64,000 nucleotides of DNA from Agaricus subrufescens (taxonomy: Eukaryota > Basidiomycota > Agaricomycetes > Agaricales > Agaricaceae), in NCBI GenBank assembly GCA_029945375.1, contig CM057066.1, positions 372,001-436,000 of the forward strand. The letters run 5' to 3'. Below the pieces are notes generated by a model that was given only the letters and a program-made list of their open reading frames with translations, ran no database searches and was not told where the DNA came from. Numbering within the stretch: position 1 is the first letter of the stretch; every line of letters begins with the position of its first letter. This document shows, one piece after another, positions 12,558 to 22,795 of this stretch. Position numbers and translations under genes: made by a program.

Positions 12558-13957
12558 ACAGCTTGACTTTTTCTAGCGAAACCTCGGTAGAGCCTTGATG
12601 GCGGCTGGGTGTTTTTGTTGAACGTGAAAATGTACATATATATCTATAGTTTGTAAAATTTCGATAGGAATTTATGGCATCGCTCTATCTCTCCTTTGCT
12701 TTTGATAAGTTTTGTCGAATTTGAAAAAGAAAAAAAAAGATGACAAGACGTGTGATGTGTGTGGTTTTCATGTACGTTTAAGAACTTGTTTTGCGTTCTC
12801 GAATAATTTTTGATTCCCATGTTCTTGTAATTCCGATAAATTTCCTTGAAATTTGTGATCCGAGATTTTAACGAAGGAGTTCTTTAGTCTCAGGAAGATA
12901 CATGGAAGGAACTTGGGTGTGAAGGATGAGCGACTCCTTGTCACGAAGTGGGGCCTAGATTGTGGAGACGAATGAGTCTAATTGATAAATAAAGGCGAGG
13001 TGCCAGGATTTCGGATAAGCCGGGACGGGGGGAGAGGGAGAAAAGGAAAGACAAATAGAAAAGTGCGTCATTAGATCCTCGTACGAACGACGAAGTGAGC
13101 AAGTAGATATTAATACGGAGGGCATCTTAGAGTGGTCCCTTATCTACCATTTCTTTTTCTGACGGTTCATTCGGCGTGGTGACTTTCTTTTTTTGTTTGG
13201 GTGGAACCTGGTGACTTGCGATAGCCGGCGACCGGTTCTACATGGCTTCCGCACACGCGAGTGGTAGATCTCTAAATCGACTGTCGTGTGCCTCAGCACT
13301 GTAGTATGACAGAATAACCCACTCCGGGCCGGGGGTAAATACTGTTTATACTTACTAAGACCCCAAATTCGCACAACCATTCTCTGAGCTGAGACCATCG
13401 TTTGGATCCTTAACTATCGTGATACTGGATAAATTTACTTTTACTATGGTTCCACCTATGACTTTTCGGTTCAAATTGAGTACAAGTTTGTTGAATACGG
13501 AAGATGGTTGAGTGGTACGTCAGCTAAGAATACTTCATCCATCAAGTTTCAATGATCCGCTTCGCATCAGTCGCGAAATTGATAGGAGTTCATCTACCAG
13601 TCTGGCAGGAGCGAAAGTCAAAGCTTAGACCCCATAGGCACTCGGATAGTCATCATACATAGGAGCCCGAGTGTTACGGTTGGTCGAGGCGACGTTCCAC
13701 TTCTGATGTTTTTAACTTAGTCCCCCTTGCTTTCATATCGTTGCCTAAGAATTGAATTGCTGCGGATTTGATTCTCTCATTTCTCTAAGCTTTCTTATGG
13801 TGCCCCCTTTCTATCGGTTGCCTCCAGGGGTTTGAGATTTGTCTTGGGGCATGTCTCAGTCTAGGCTTGAGGTATTTATGAAACATTTACTCTCGTTCTT
13901 GTCTCGAACTGTTTCTTCATTCTTGAAACGTCGTCTTGTATTTTATTTCTTGTTATA
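12558..13957. other. intergenic region, no gene seen
   Basis: This is the 3' flank of the cellobiohydrolase gene followed by the promoter of the TUDOR-like gene. An 84-codon minus-strand frame (13144-13398) has no signature. No repeat or RNA gene was recognised. Confidence 0.5.
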
Positions 13958-14627
13958 ATGGCCAGCAAAGGCATTAAAAAGGGGACCCAAGGTACGTCGT
14001 TTCGATTATCAATTTTTGAAAACGCTCGAAACGAAAATAATATTTTTTTTTCGTGTAATAGTTAAGTGGAAATTCACTAATTATGAACCTGAAGGCTTTG
14101 CAAAGGAGATTGCGACGAAACCAGGAGAAAAAGTTGGAACTCTTTCGCAGGCGGGGAATAAGATAATTCGGAAAGCGGACGAGGGAAACCCCGCTGTACG
14201 CATCGAAAGGAGAGGAAAGGGCAATAATAATGAAGTCGTGAAGAAAATGAGCGAGTTGACGAAGGTTGGGGAAGGTGACGAGTTCGAAGATGAAAGTGAG
14301 GAAAGCAAGGAACCTACAGTAGGCGAGAAGCGTGGGTGTGATGAGGTGGCTGGAGAGACTGAAAGGGAGTCCAAAACCGCCCGGGGGAAGACCAACATTC
14401 AAGGAAATTCCAAGGCTTCGAACTCTACTAAGCGAGGACGGGGCCGTGGGCGAGGAAAAGCTGCGACCAATGGAAATGGACGCAAACGCTCGACGAGAGC
14501 GGAAAATGGGTCTACAGACGTGGCTCAGGAACAAGATTTAAATGGCTCTACTACCGAAGATGCTACGACCGATGCTGATGCGCCTGGAGAGCCAGACTCC
14601 GGTGGATCTTCGGACGCAGGTCATTGA
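13958..14627 (+). CDS. HVA1-type TUDOR-domain protein with basic/acidic tail
   Basis: Exons 13958-13991 and 14062-14627 give 199 residues. The first 75 residues (GIKKGTQVKWKF, then a stretch ending in NPAVRIERRGK and VVKKMSEL) resemble the small 'hypervirulence associated protein TUDOR' domain, a compact beta fold common in fungi and bacteria. The rest is low complexity: an acidic segment, then GRGRGRGK, which looks like an RG/AT-hook type nucleic-acid contact, then Asp/Thr/Ser-rich residues. A chromatin or RNA role would be inference. The gene ends about 120 bases before the ATG of the MOB gene on the same strand. Confidence 0.6.
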
Positions 14628-14745
14628 TTAAGAATTTATAAATACATGTTATTACGTAATCTATCATTTTTGATGATGGACATTGGGCGTGAACGATGAC
14701 CATCACCAGCTGCAGAGCGCGACGACCAGCTCTGCGGACACCGCC

Positions 14746-16607
14746 ATGGGCACCGAGATTCTGACCCCTCCAGTCGTCCATAGACCGCAACGTGGCTCGC
14801 GGATATCCACCTTTTATCCTGTCAAGGAGCTTCCGCCTCTCTCGGCACTCGACAGTGCCTTCCAACTCCAAGAATACATATCGTTGCTGATAAGGCTCGA
14901 CGTGCATGACGTGGAAACTATAACGGCTCTTCCTGGAGCCGGCAAAGAAGCGAAAGAGCAGGAGTCCAAGTTAGGTGGTGACGATCCGGAGGGCAATGAA
15001 GAGTCAAAGGAAGGGGACAAGGATGACAGAGAGACTACTGTTGACGAGGCTTGCTGGATATACGAACAACTCAGGTATATACCGCTCGACCATTTTGCGC
15101 AGAACGATGCTGAAAACTATGTGTGGGCAGACGACTAGCTCAGGATCTCGGCCACCCTCTCATCACCACGTTGCAGCAGGAATGCTCGCGTACGACGTGT
15201 CCGGAGATGAAGGCTGGGGAATGGCTGTATCTTTGCGTTGCTCACGGCAACGAGGGCACCATGGAGGTCAGTTGGGCTCGCTTAGCTGGCGCGGCACAAT
15301 GCTGAGATACAACTAGCAATGCTGTGCAATAGATTATATTCTACACACACTCGACAGTGCGACAGCCCTTCTCAACTCACCTCGAGCTTTTCCCTCCCGG
15401 TGCGTCGTCCTACTTACTGTACGCGAGTCTTTCATTTCTGATAGAGTTCATCACTAGTATACAAATCCCTCTCTCATCTCATCGTCATTTTTCCTCCCTC
15501 GCTCGTCGCCTCGGCCGGATATTTGCCCACGCATATTATCATCACCGTGAAGCTTTCGAACAATCCGAAGCCGAATCATCTCTTTACGCGCGTTTCTTGT
15601 CCCTCACTAGTAAATACGACTTGGTACCGAGTGAATTCTTGGTTATACCAACAATGTCGGATGACGTTGAAGATGGCGACGAAAGACAACACCCTCATGG
15701 CCGAGATGGTACCTCAACTTCTCCTACCAATAGCTCTGGTTTGAGAGGTGGCATGACGAGAGGCACTTCCTATGACCCTCATCACAAGCAAGGCCATGCT
15801 TCGACGAAACATCCCCTACCAAGCTCATTCCACGACGATTTCCCGGACGTGCCGAGATCGAGAAAGTTGCCAGTACAGTTCCTTCAAAACCAAAACCAAC
15901 AACCACAACAATCCTCTGAGGATTTATCGTTGCGGCAATCGCAACTCGCTTCAAGTACGACTGGGATGGGTACCGGTAGCCCTGGAACGGATAGTCCGAG
16001 AAAGATGGGGAGGAATAGGACGCATACAATGGTGTTGAGCGACGCAATGGGCGTTGTTGACGATCTAGCGAAGGCTTCTGCAGCTGCTAAATCATCAGCT
16101 GAAAAACAAAATGAACAAGAAAGCGACGAGAAATTGGAGATCAAGCCGCAAGGGGACGAAGAGGGAGAACGATCTAGATCAACGGAAGATAAACCAGACA
16201 CAATAATGTCAAGTGCGGATGATGCTGAAAGCCTTATCGAGGCATTTCAACAAGTGGAATTAGGGGATATATCTACTCAAGATGTCCATGAAGCCGCCAA
16301 TTCCACAAGCATAACAGAAAAACCGTCTGACGCGGCGAGTTTGAAGAAGGACGAAGTGCCGGTCCATCCCACTACAGGAAAAGCTGAGGTAGAAGACGTC
16401 CCTGCCGATGTTGATATTGCTGAAGAAGGTATGGGTGGGTTCGAAGAGGACGAGCCAATGACTAATAATGAAGGGCCAGAGGAAAGGGGAGCCGCGGCTT
16501 TGGGTGAGGAGGGTAAAGAGAACAAGGTCAAACCTGATGAAGACACAGAGAACACGATAAAGACGGAAGACGAGGCGAATCCACAGAGGCCGGATAGTCC
16601 CGTATAG
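14746..16607 (+). CDS. MOB family protein, phocein/Mob3 type, long acidic tail
   Basis: Exons 14746-15074, 15131-15266, 15317-15399 and 15458-16607, 565 residues. The MOB fold spans about residues 1-240: GSRISTFYP, ACWIYEQLR, RTTCPEMKAGEW, HTLDSATALLNSPRAFPSR, RIFAHAYYHHREAF. The Cys pair and His residues that bind zinc in Mob proteins are present. AIDY-HTLD--LLNS and FSHAYFHH-like motifs place it with phocein (Mob4/Mob3), a subunit of the STRIPAK phosphatase-kinase complex, which controls hyphal fusion and fruiting in fungi. About 320 residues after the fold are acidic, Gln/Ser-rich and probably disordered, while animal phocein ends soon after the fold. The acceptor 15457 was chosen because it gives exact family length between PSR and SHRHFS; earlier AGs give stops or extra residues. 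Confidence 0.85.
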
Positions 16608-16979
16608 TCTATTTCCCCTTTAGTCTCACCTGATACCGCTGTTCTCTTTTTTCTGATTTTCCTAGTTGTTTTCGTTGTTTGTGCTGCACTTGTTCTATGG
16701 TCGTTTATGAGTGAATAAATACATTTCACATCTCCAGCTGTGGAAACGGGTCGTTTTCATTGGGGTTTTATCAAGACGAGATTAAAGTTCGATTGAACTC
16801 GAGATTCAAAAGTGTTGTTTATCCTTGATGCCTGAAATGCATTATCTCAAGCGAATATGTGAAGTCGTCGCCTGAAGGTCAACTAGCTCTTAATCAAGGA
16901 ATTAGATAGGTGAAAAGGTGACTCACTGGCAGTTCTGTTTCGGCAAATCCAATAATCAAACAGTCGGTAATTGAATAAT
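16608..16979. other. intergenic region, nothing seen
   Basis: This is the 3' flank of the MOB gene on one side and of the F-box remnant on the other. I see no feature in it. Confidence 0.5.
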
Positions 16980-17366
16980 CTAGTTTTCATGACATTCGTA
17001 GAGTAGAAGCGACTTGATCGTGGAAGCATTGTGTGATAGACAATGGCCTTGTTGAATGGCAGAACGTAGACTCGAAAATGGGTTGAATTCGGGAAGGGGA
17101 TGGATTGTTCTTGTGAGAGTAGGTTTCATCGATGTCCATGCAGCTTCTCGGTCCCTCAGCATGTGAAGCCGATCTTCAATGGGGAGGTGTCAGTGGGGAT
17201 TGTCACGGACGTGGGCAATCTTGCACTCAAGCGCGTACTGGAGTTTCAGGGAAGCTTGGTAGATGTTGTTGAGTTTATTGACAGATTGAAACGCGTATGC
17301 ATCGGGAATATCGAGGTATAGGAGGATTTCAATGAGAATTTCCGTAGAGGGTCGAAGGAGGTCCAT
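16980..17366 (-). pseudogene. truncated F-box protein gene with in-frame stop
   Basis: From ATG 17366-17364 the minus strand encodes an F-box-like start (MDLLRPSTEILIEILLYLDI, then PDAYAFQSVNKL and LQYALECKIAHVRDNPH). A TGA at 17190-17192 then interrupts the frame, which continues as HLPIEDRLHMLRDREAAWTS to a stop at 16980. The continuation LPIEDRLHMLRDREAAW is what usually follows DNPH in basidiomycete F-box proteins, so the stop is inside the original protein. There is no donor/acceptor pair that removes the TGA. The remnant is about 130 codons, while such proteins are usually 400 or more, so the C-terminal part is also missing. Confidence 0.65.
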
Positions 17367-18250
17367 TTCGGAGAGGAACAGGTGGTGCTTCACAGAGTAA
17401 AATTTACTAGGTAGCGCTCCTATTTCAAGGATTTTCGCTGAGTCAAAAGGGGTAGCTTTTTGCTTCTTCACGGAACCGAATAGGAGGGTGCACGGCTAAT
17501 GGTTATGCAAAAACCAAAAGCCACGCCCGACTGTTTGTTCGACTCTCTAGTTCGATTGCTGAGAAGTCCTGAAAGACAAACATATCTTGAAGTGAGTAGG
17601 CGGTCAAAAGTGTGATAACACGAGACCAAAAAGTGATAAACGAAAAAAACAACCGGCGGCTGGGATACCGACACCAAAACTTGTCGAGAAGGTTTGAGCC
17701 ATACCAAACGGTTGATCTTTCGCCGTTGGACATGGCAGCTGGGCAAGGCAACCCTGAGTAAAAATGAAGATGTGTTTAATGCTGTTGTTGTGATGAAGAC
17801 GAACCAGGATATGCTATGACGCCATGACATATGAGGGCGCACGCTGTGTTTTTGGCATCCGACTATCACGTTAGGTTGATCCGGTCACCCCTCACCGAGT
17901 TACACCTTGGGGCCTCGATGCTTGTCATTTTGGTCAAGAATGAGGGGTTTGATTTATGTTGTCCATTCCCCGCTTGTATTTTTAACTTTGGAAACTATCA
18001 CGAGGCAAGTACGTATCGCACCCTTGAATTAGAACACCTGGCCTGTTCGTTAGAGAAGCTGTAGCCCATGTAGGCGCAGCACCTTTTGTCAGCCTCAAAG
18101 TCCGAAGAATCGACCTGAGGGCCTTACCACGAAGGGATTTCGAATCGTCGGCGGTCGGTTGGAAGGCAATCCGGTGATCCGCAATGACAGGCGGTGACGA
18201 CGGGGTGTGACGCGTGACAAGTGTTATCCCACTTGTTCGCTCAGACTACC
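17367..18250. other. intergenic region, no gene seen
   Basis: Overlapping open frames on the minus strand (17468-17869) show no domain signature. The right end is the PEX13 promoter. Confidence 0.45.
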
Positions 18251-19489
18251 ATGGTCTCTCCACCAAAACCTTGGGAACGCAGCGGTTCGGCGGTCAACTC
18301 TGCGTCCCCATCGCCTACGACGACGATGGCAGCGACAGCTACCCCGCCCTCAGTCCCTCCCCCACCCACATCCACTCAATCTCCCCTCTCATCCACCTCT
18401 ACCCCCGCATCATCAATTCCCAGCATCCCGGATCGTCCTGCCTCCTTCACCTCACCAACAAATAATATGGCGAACTCAATGTCTTCTTACTCTTCATACG
18501 GTGCATCACCGTACTCGCGACTTGGCACTTATGGAGGTCTTGGATCCTACAATAGTTACGGCGGATATGGATATGGTGGTATGGGTGGCTATGGCGGTAT
18601 GGGGAGTTATGGCGGTATGGGGTACGGCGGTATGGGGTACGGTATGGGCGGTATGGGAGGAATGGGCTATGGCATGGGCCCCATGGGCGGAATGGGAGGC
18701 CCTGGTGCCATGGGATTTGACGCCCACGGAAACCCCATCCCTACTCTTACTCAAACTCTCGAATCCACGACACAGCATACTTTCACCCTCATCCATTCCA
18801 TCGTTCAAACATTTTCAGGTGTCGCCCAAATGCTAGAAAGCACTTTTATGGCGACACATTCATCGTTCTTTGCCATGGTCGGGGTCATTGATCAGTTCAG
18901 TCAGTTACGGAATGCTCTGGGGAGTGTTTTGGGGCTATTTGGGCTCCTACGGTGGATGAAGGACACGATTACGGGGCGAGACTCGACTATGCGGCATGAA
19001 TTCAAAGATTTCGTTCAGGGGAGACCTATAGGCCCACAGAACGCTCCGAATCAGCCCAAACCAAGCAAAAAACCACTCATCATCTTCCTAATCGCCATCT
19101 TCGGTATACCCTATGCTATGACAAAACTCGTCAGGATCCTACAAGAACGAGCTCGTACTCAACAAGGTCCTCATGGTGCACTCCTTCCTGGACAGCAACA
19201 ACCTTTACCACCTCTCGACCCCTCTCAACTAACGTTCGCAAGAGCATTATATCCCTTCCAACCAAGCAATCCGAACGAATTAGCATTAAAAGAAAATGAA
19301 ATTGTGGCGGTTATGGGGAAATTGGATTCGAGAACGGGGATGGAGGTGGATCCAAGATTAGAGGTTGAAGGAGAATGGTGGAAAGGGAGAACAAGGGAAG
19401 GAAGAGAAGGCTGGTTCCCGAAGAAATGGATTGAGGTCTTGGAGAGGAAAAAATTGGATGAGCAGGTGCCTAATAAAAAAGTCGATTAA
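18251..19489 (+). CDS. PEX13: peroxin Pex13
   Basis: Single exon, 412 residues from ATG 18251 (accATGG context). Order: Pro/Ser/Thr-rich N terminus beginning SPPKPWER; Tyr/Gly/Met-rich repeats (about residues 80-155, GGYGYGGMGGYGGMG type); conserved membrane region with two hydrophobic stretches (THSSFFAMVGVIDQF to LLRWMKD, and KKPLIIFLIAIFGIPYA); and a C-terminal SH3 domain (about residues 326-396, ARALYPFQP through EWWKGRTR to GWFPKKWIEV). Pex13 is part of the docking/translocation site for peroxisomal matrix proteins in the peroxisome membrane; the SH3 binds Pex14 and Pex5. In yeast and animals the Tyr-Gly-rich region forms an FG-nucleoporin-like meshwork. Here the repeat is unusually Met-rich. 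Confidence 0.95.
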   Translation: MVSPPKPWERSGSAVNSASPSPTTTMAATATPPSVPPPPTSTQSPLSSTSTPASSIPSIPDRPASFTSPTNNMANSMSSYSSYGASPYSRLGTYGGLGSYNSYGGYGYGGMGGYGGMGSYGGMGYGGMGYGMGGMGGMGYGMGPMGGMGGPGAMGFDAHGNPIPTLTQTLESTTQHTFTLIHSIVQTFSGVAQMLESTFMATHSSFFAMVGVIDQFSQLRNALGSVLGLFGLLRWMKDTITGRDSTMRHEFKDFVQGRPIGPQNAPNQPKPSKKPLIIFLIAIFGIPYAMTKLVRILQERARTQQGPHGALLPGQQQPLPPLDPSQLTFARALYPFQPSNPNELALKENEIVAVMGKLDSRTGMEVDPRLEVEGEWWKGRTREGREGWFPKKWIEVLERKKLDEQVPNKKVD

Positions 19490-20149
19490 TGCTCGAGTCG
19501 CCGTCGAGTTTCTTGTAGCATATGTTCGGTTTTCGTTTCTGATTTTCGTTTTATATATTCAGATTTTGTTCTCGATCACTTTCGTAGTCTATCTTTTGAT
19601 ATTCATCCGTTGATCACTGGGAGTGTTCCTGAGTTATTCTGAGTTATATAGAGGTGACAGTGTTTTGTATTGTCTCTACGTGCTTGACAGCCGTGAGTCA
19701 TTGATACAAGATCGACAGGTATGGATGACTATCATCCCCTTTCCAGTTAAGTCAGTACTGTATAGACGAAACGCGACTTAAAAGCATAAAAGACTGTATT
19801 CTAACGCCGAAATAGAAATTTTGACCACTAGCGTATGTCAAGGTCTTTCTAGCAAAGTATCATACCGCAACCTAAACGTGCGTTCACGGGTGCTTTACCG
19901 GGCTGATTGACTGACACTTGATGTTCTTATCTGTCCAGATGTATACCAGAAGGACGCGCCACAATACATATCTGACTCTTATGCTTTATGGCCCCGTTCT
20001 CAGTTTTAAATTAACCTGTGCACTTAGTGACATAGACTGGGGTTTTTAAGGATGAGTTCGTTGATTGTTCCCTCCCACTTGTCCCTGTTTGTCTCTCTTT
20101 TCCCGTCTGTGCCAGGAGCGCCCGAGGACTTAGAGTCAATAGACTTAAG
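19490..20149. other. intergenic region, nothing seen
   Basis: This is the 3' flank of PEX13 and the promoter of the 7TM gene. I see no gene, repeat or RNA. Confidence 0.5.
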
Positions 20150-21856
20150 ATGTCCGTGAGTGTCTTGATGTTTTTAACTTACGTTGGGCGGCCTATTGAT
20201 TTCAGGCTTTTCGAAGCTCTCAACTAGTACAGTACTACCGTCACCATCCTCCTCCGCGGTCTCAGACTTGGCTGGGAGGAATATTAACCGCGTGCCAGTA
20301 TTGATATATACTTTTATAATTCTTCATCTCTTGGGCGCACTCATGTTCGCCCTGATCTTTCTCTTGATGTCTTTCTCCCTTTCGAATTTGAAATGGAGGT
20401 ACCGACGACTTCCCCGGTCTACCTCCTCTTCCCCCTCCTCCTCCCCAGTAAACACAAATAACCGGCCAAAGACGACTACGAATGGGGCTTGGAAAAGTTT
20501 CTGTATATCCTGGGTCGTTTTCGGGTTATCGTATACTACCGGGACTTTAATCAGTATAGGATATGGTCATGGGATCAAGGGTATGGATAAAATTGCTGAA
20601 GATGAGGGAGGTCCGAGGGCGATGTGTACGATTCAAGCTGGGTTGATTTACGCTGCACCTGGGTTGTCTGGGTGCACTACTGTAGCTTTGATTATTCAGG
20701 TAAGGAGTTTAGATTTTATGTGTATCAGGGAAGGTTGGTTTTTTGATGTGGGATTTTGTTTTGATGTTAGTTGAGATCGGTGATGTTGTTTGGTATGGGA
20801 AGAATTGGGAAGATGATGTCGCCGTTTTCCCAAGTCAGTCTTTATTCTTCCTTTCCCTTGTGCCTTTCCTTTATCGCTGACGAGAATTGTTTTTTTAGAG
20901 AGCCCTCGTTGTAGTACCGTGGGTACTATGGCTGATTACCCTTACCGTAATCCTCATTGTAAGATCATTGGTTCTCGGTCATTCATTTTCTAAGATTGAT
21001 ATCATCAATTTATAGTTCACGCTCATAAACCCTTCGCTTCTGGAAATGAACGATGTAGGAACGTATTGTCATCTCAAGATAGCTACAGTGTTAGTTCACC
21101 TTATACGCTTCTACGCTTCTCTAAAAAACAAACTAAGGATCTTTTTTTTTTTTGGTCATTGTTCTAGATCGAGAGTGATAGCCTCTTGGTTCACTGTGCT
21201 TTTGTTCATAGCAATTGGAATTGAAAGTAAGTCTTACCTATACTACGTCCAGCATTGACATTGACTGATTGCATATCTGAATCAGGTTACCTAGTGGTCT
21301 TAATGTATAAGCGGGGATTCCGACTAGCAGGACAATGTGATGCGTCAAGGACAGCCATGAGGTTGGGTATTTTTATGTTTCAAGCTATTGGTATGGTAGG
21401 GTACGTCCTAAGTGAACCTTGTATTCTGTCTATCGAAGGGGCTAATCAGGATCTTCTATTGTTCATCTTTGGTTTTATTTTTGGCAGCCTTTCGGTGGTT
21501 TTCATTTTTACTCAAACTAGAGGGATTGCTCCCGATATTATAATTGCTATTCGTGAGTCACCCGGGATACTTTGATCCTGTAGGTTTGGAGATTTATGAC
21601 TGGGTTTTGGTTTGGTAGAACCTCCGTTTGCTGGTATTTTGTTCGGATTGCGAACCGTACGTCCCTTGCCTTGGGCCTTTTTAGAAAAGTTCTCAAATAA
21701 CTCTTCTTTGTGCAGAGATTAATGTGTTGTTCAAGACGACGAAAAGAGGAAGAATTGATCAATAATATGGGACATACAAATTCAACAACGTCTTTGGCTA
21801 CAGCATCGGTAAATGACTATAGGCAACATTGTGATCGTCTGGTCACGGTATCGTAA
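20150..21856 (+). CDS. seven-transmembrane protein, fungal family of unknown role (copy 1)
   Basis: Exons 20150-20155, 20217-20699, 20771-20833, 20899-20958, 21016-21089, 21168-21226, 21286-21552, 21619-21656 and 21716-21856, 396 residues. Seven hydrophobic segments are visible (PVLIYTFIILHLLGALMF, ISWVVFGLSYTTGTL, GLIYAAPGLSGCTTVALII, VVVPWVLWLITLTVILIF, ASWFTVLLFIAIGI, GIFMFQAIGMVGYVL, LLFIFGFIFGSLSVVFIF), then a basic tail RLMCCSRRRKEEE. The topology and short tail suggest a GPCR-like membrane protein, but I recognise no named receptor family, so signalling is only a guess. The first coding exon of two codons is the only way I found to keep the ATG in frame and is uncertain; the internal exons are firm. 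A paralogue lies at 26.0-27.3 kb and a relic at 35.0 kb. Confidence 0.7.
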
Positions 21857-22795
21857 AAGCCATTCATTGTATTGAACGTAACAAAATTTAAATATGTCAC
21901 ACTCATTGTTATGCAGAAAAGATCCTTTGTAATGTGTAGTTTATTTCTGATCCTTTGGGTTCAGTACAATTTAAAACATGTACTCCATAATTGTGCTCTA
22001 GTCGTAACAATATGAATCTCCAGTTTGAGATTGTCACGAGTAAGAGTATCGATCATCTTTGATAATTACAGCTTGTAGGGGATGCGTAAGAAACCTTACA
22101 ACCGATTGTGAGAAAGGAAACGGGCGCAAGTATAATGTTCTTCTCATTTGTGGTCAAATTTGGCCCGGTAGCTGATGGCACAATACACACGCACACGGCT
22201 ACAGCCCGGAACCGAAAACAAGAGTTAGCGATGCACTCAATCTCCGTGCGGAACATTTTCTCGGGAGTGAGTTCGTGCCTCGGCTCAAAACATGTTTGTT
22301 ACAATATTGGGTCAGTCAGGGACAAATGCCTATTATTACTTGTTCTAGATCTGTACCACGAGACAATCACTGTGCATCTTGGAACTCCCACCTTCTCGAA
22401 TCCCAGCGCATCTGGGAAAGGGGTAGAGATGGTGATCAAGGACAACCGCGCAGGCAAGAACACACTGGGGGCACATTCAGGGCGATCTGACCACGTTCCC
22501 TACTGCGACCTTATCACCCGGTAATTCTCATCAGAGAACTCCTTCTCTCTAATCACATCGCCAGTTATCCTTTCTCGGATCTATCCGGCCACAAATGAGA
22601 ATCACACCAAGAAAGTCTTAGCACAACATACAGAGATTCTTCGTACCTCAAACAAATAACAAAACAAAATAAAAGGTACTTAGTTCTATAAAACCAGATG
22701 GGAATAAACATATATAAGTACAAGAGATACAGCTTTGGAAGGTCAGATTATCGAACCGCTAAAAATAAGCTCGGTATATACTGAACTGAGAATAT
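21857..22795. other. convergent 3' flanks, no gene seen
   Basis: The region lies between two genes facing each other. Frames at 22053-22524 on both strands overlap and lack a signature. Confidence 0.5.
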
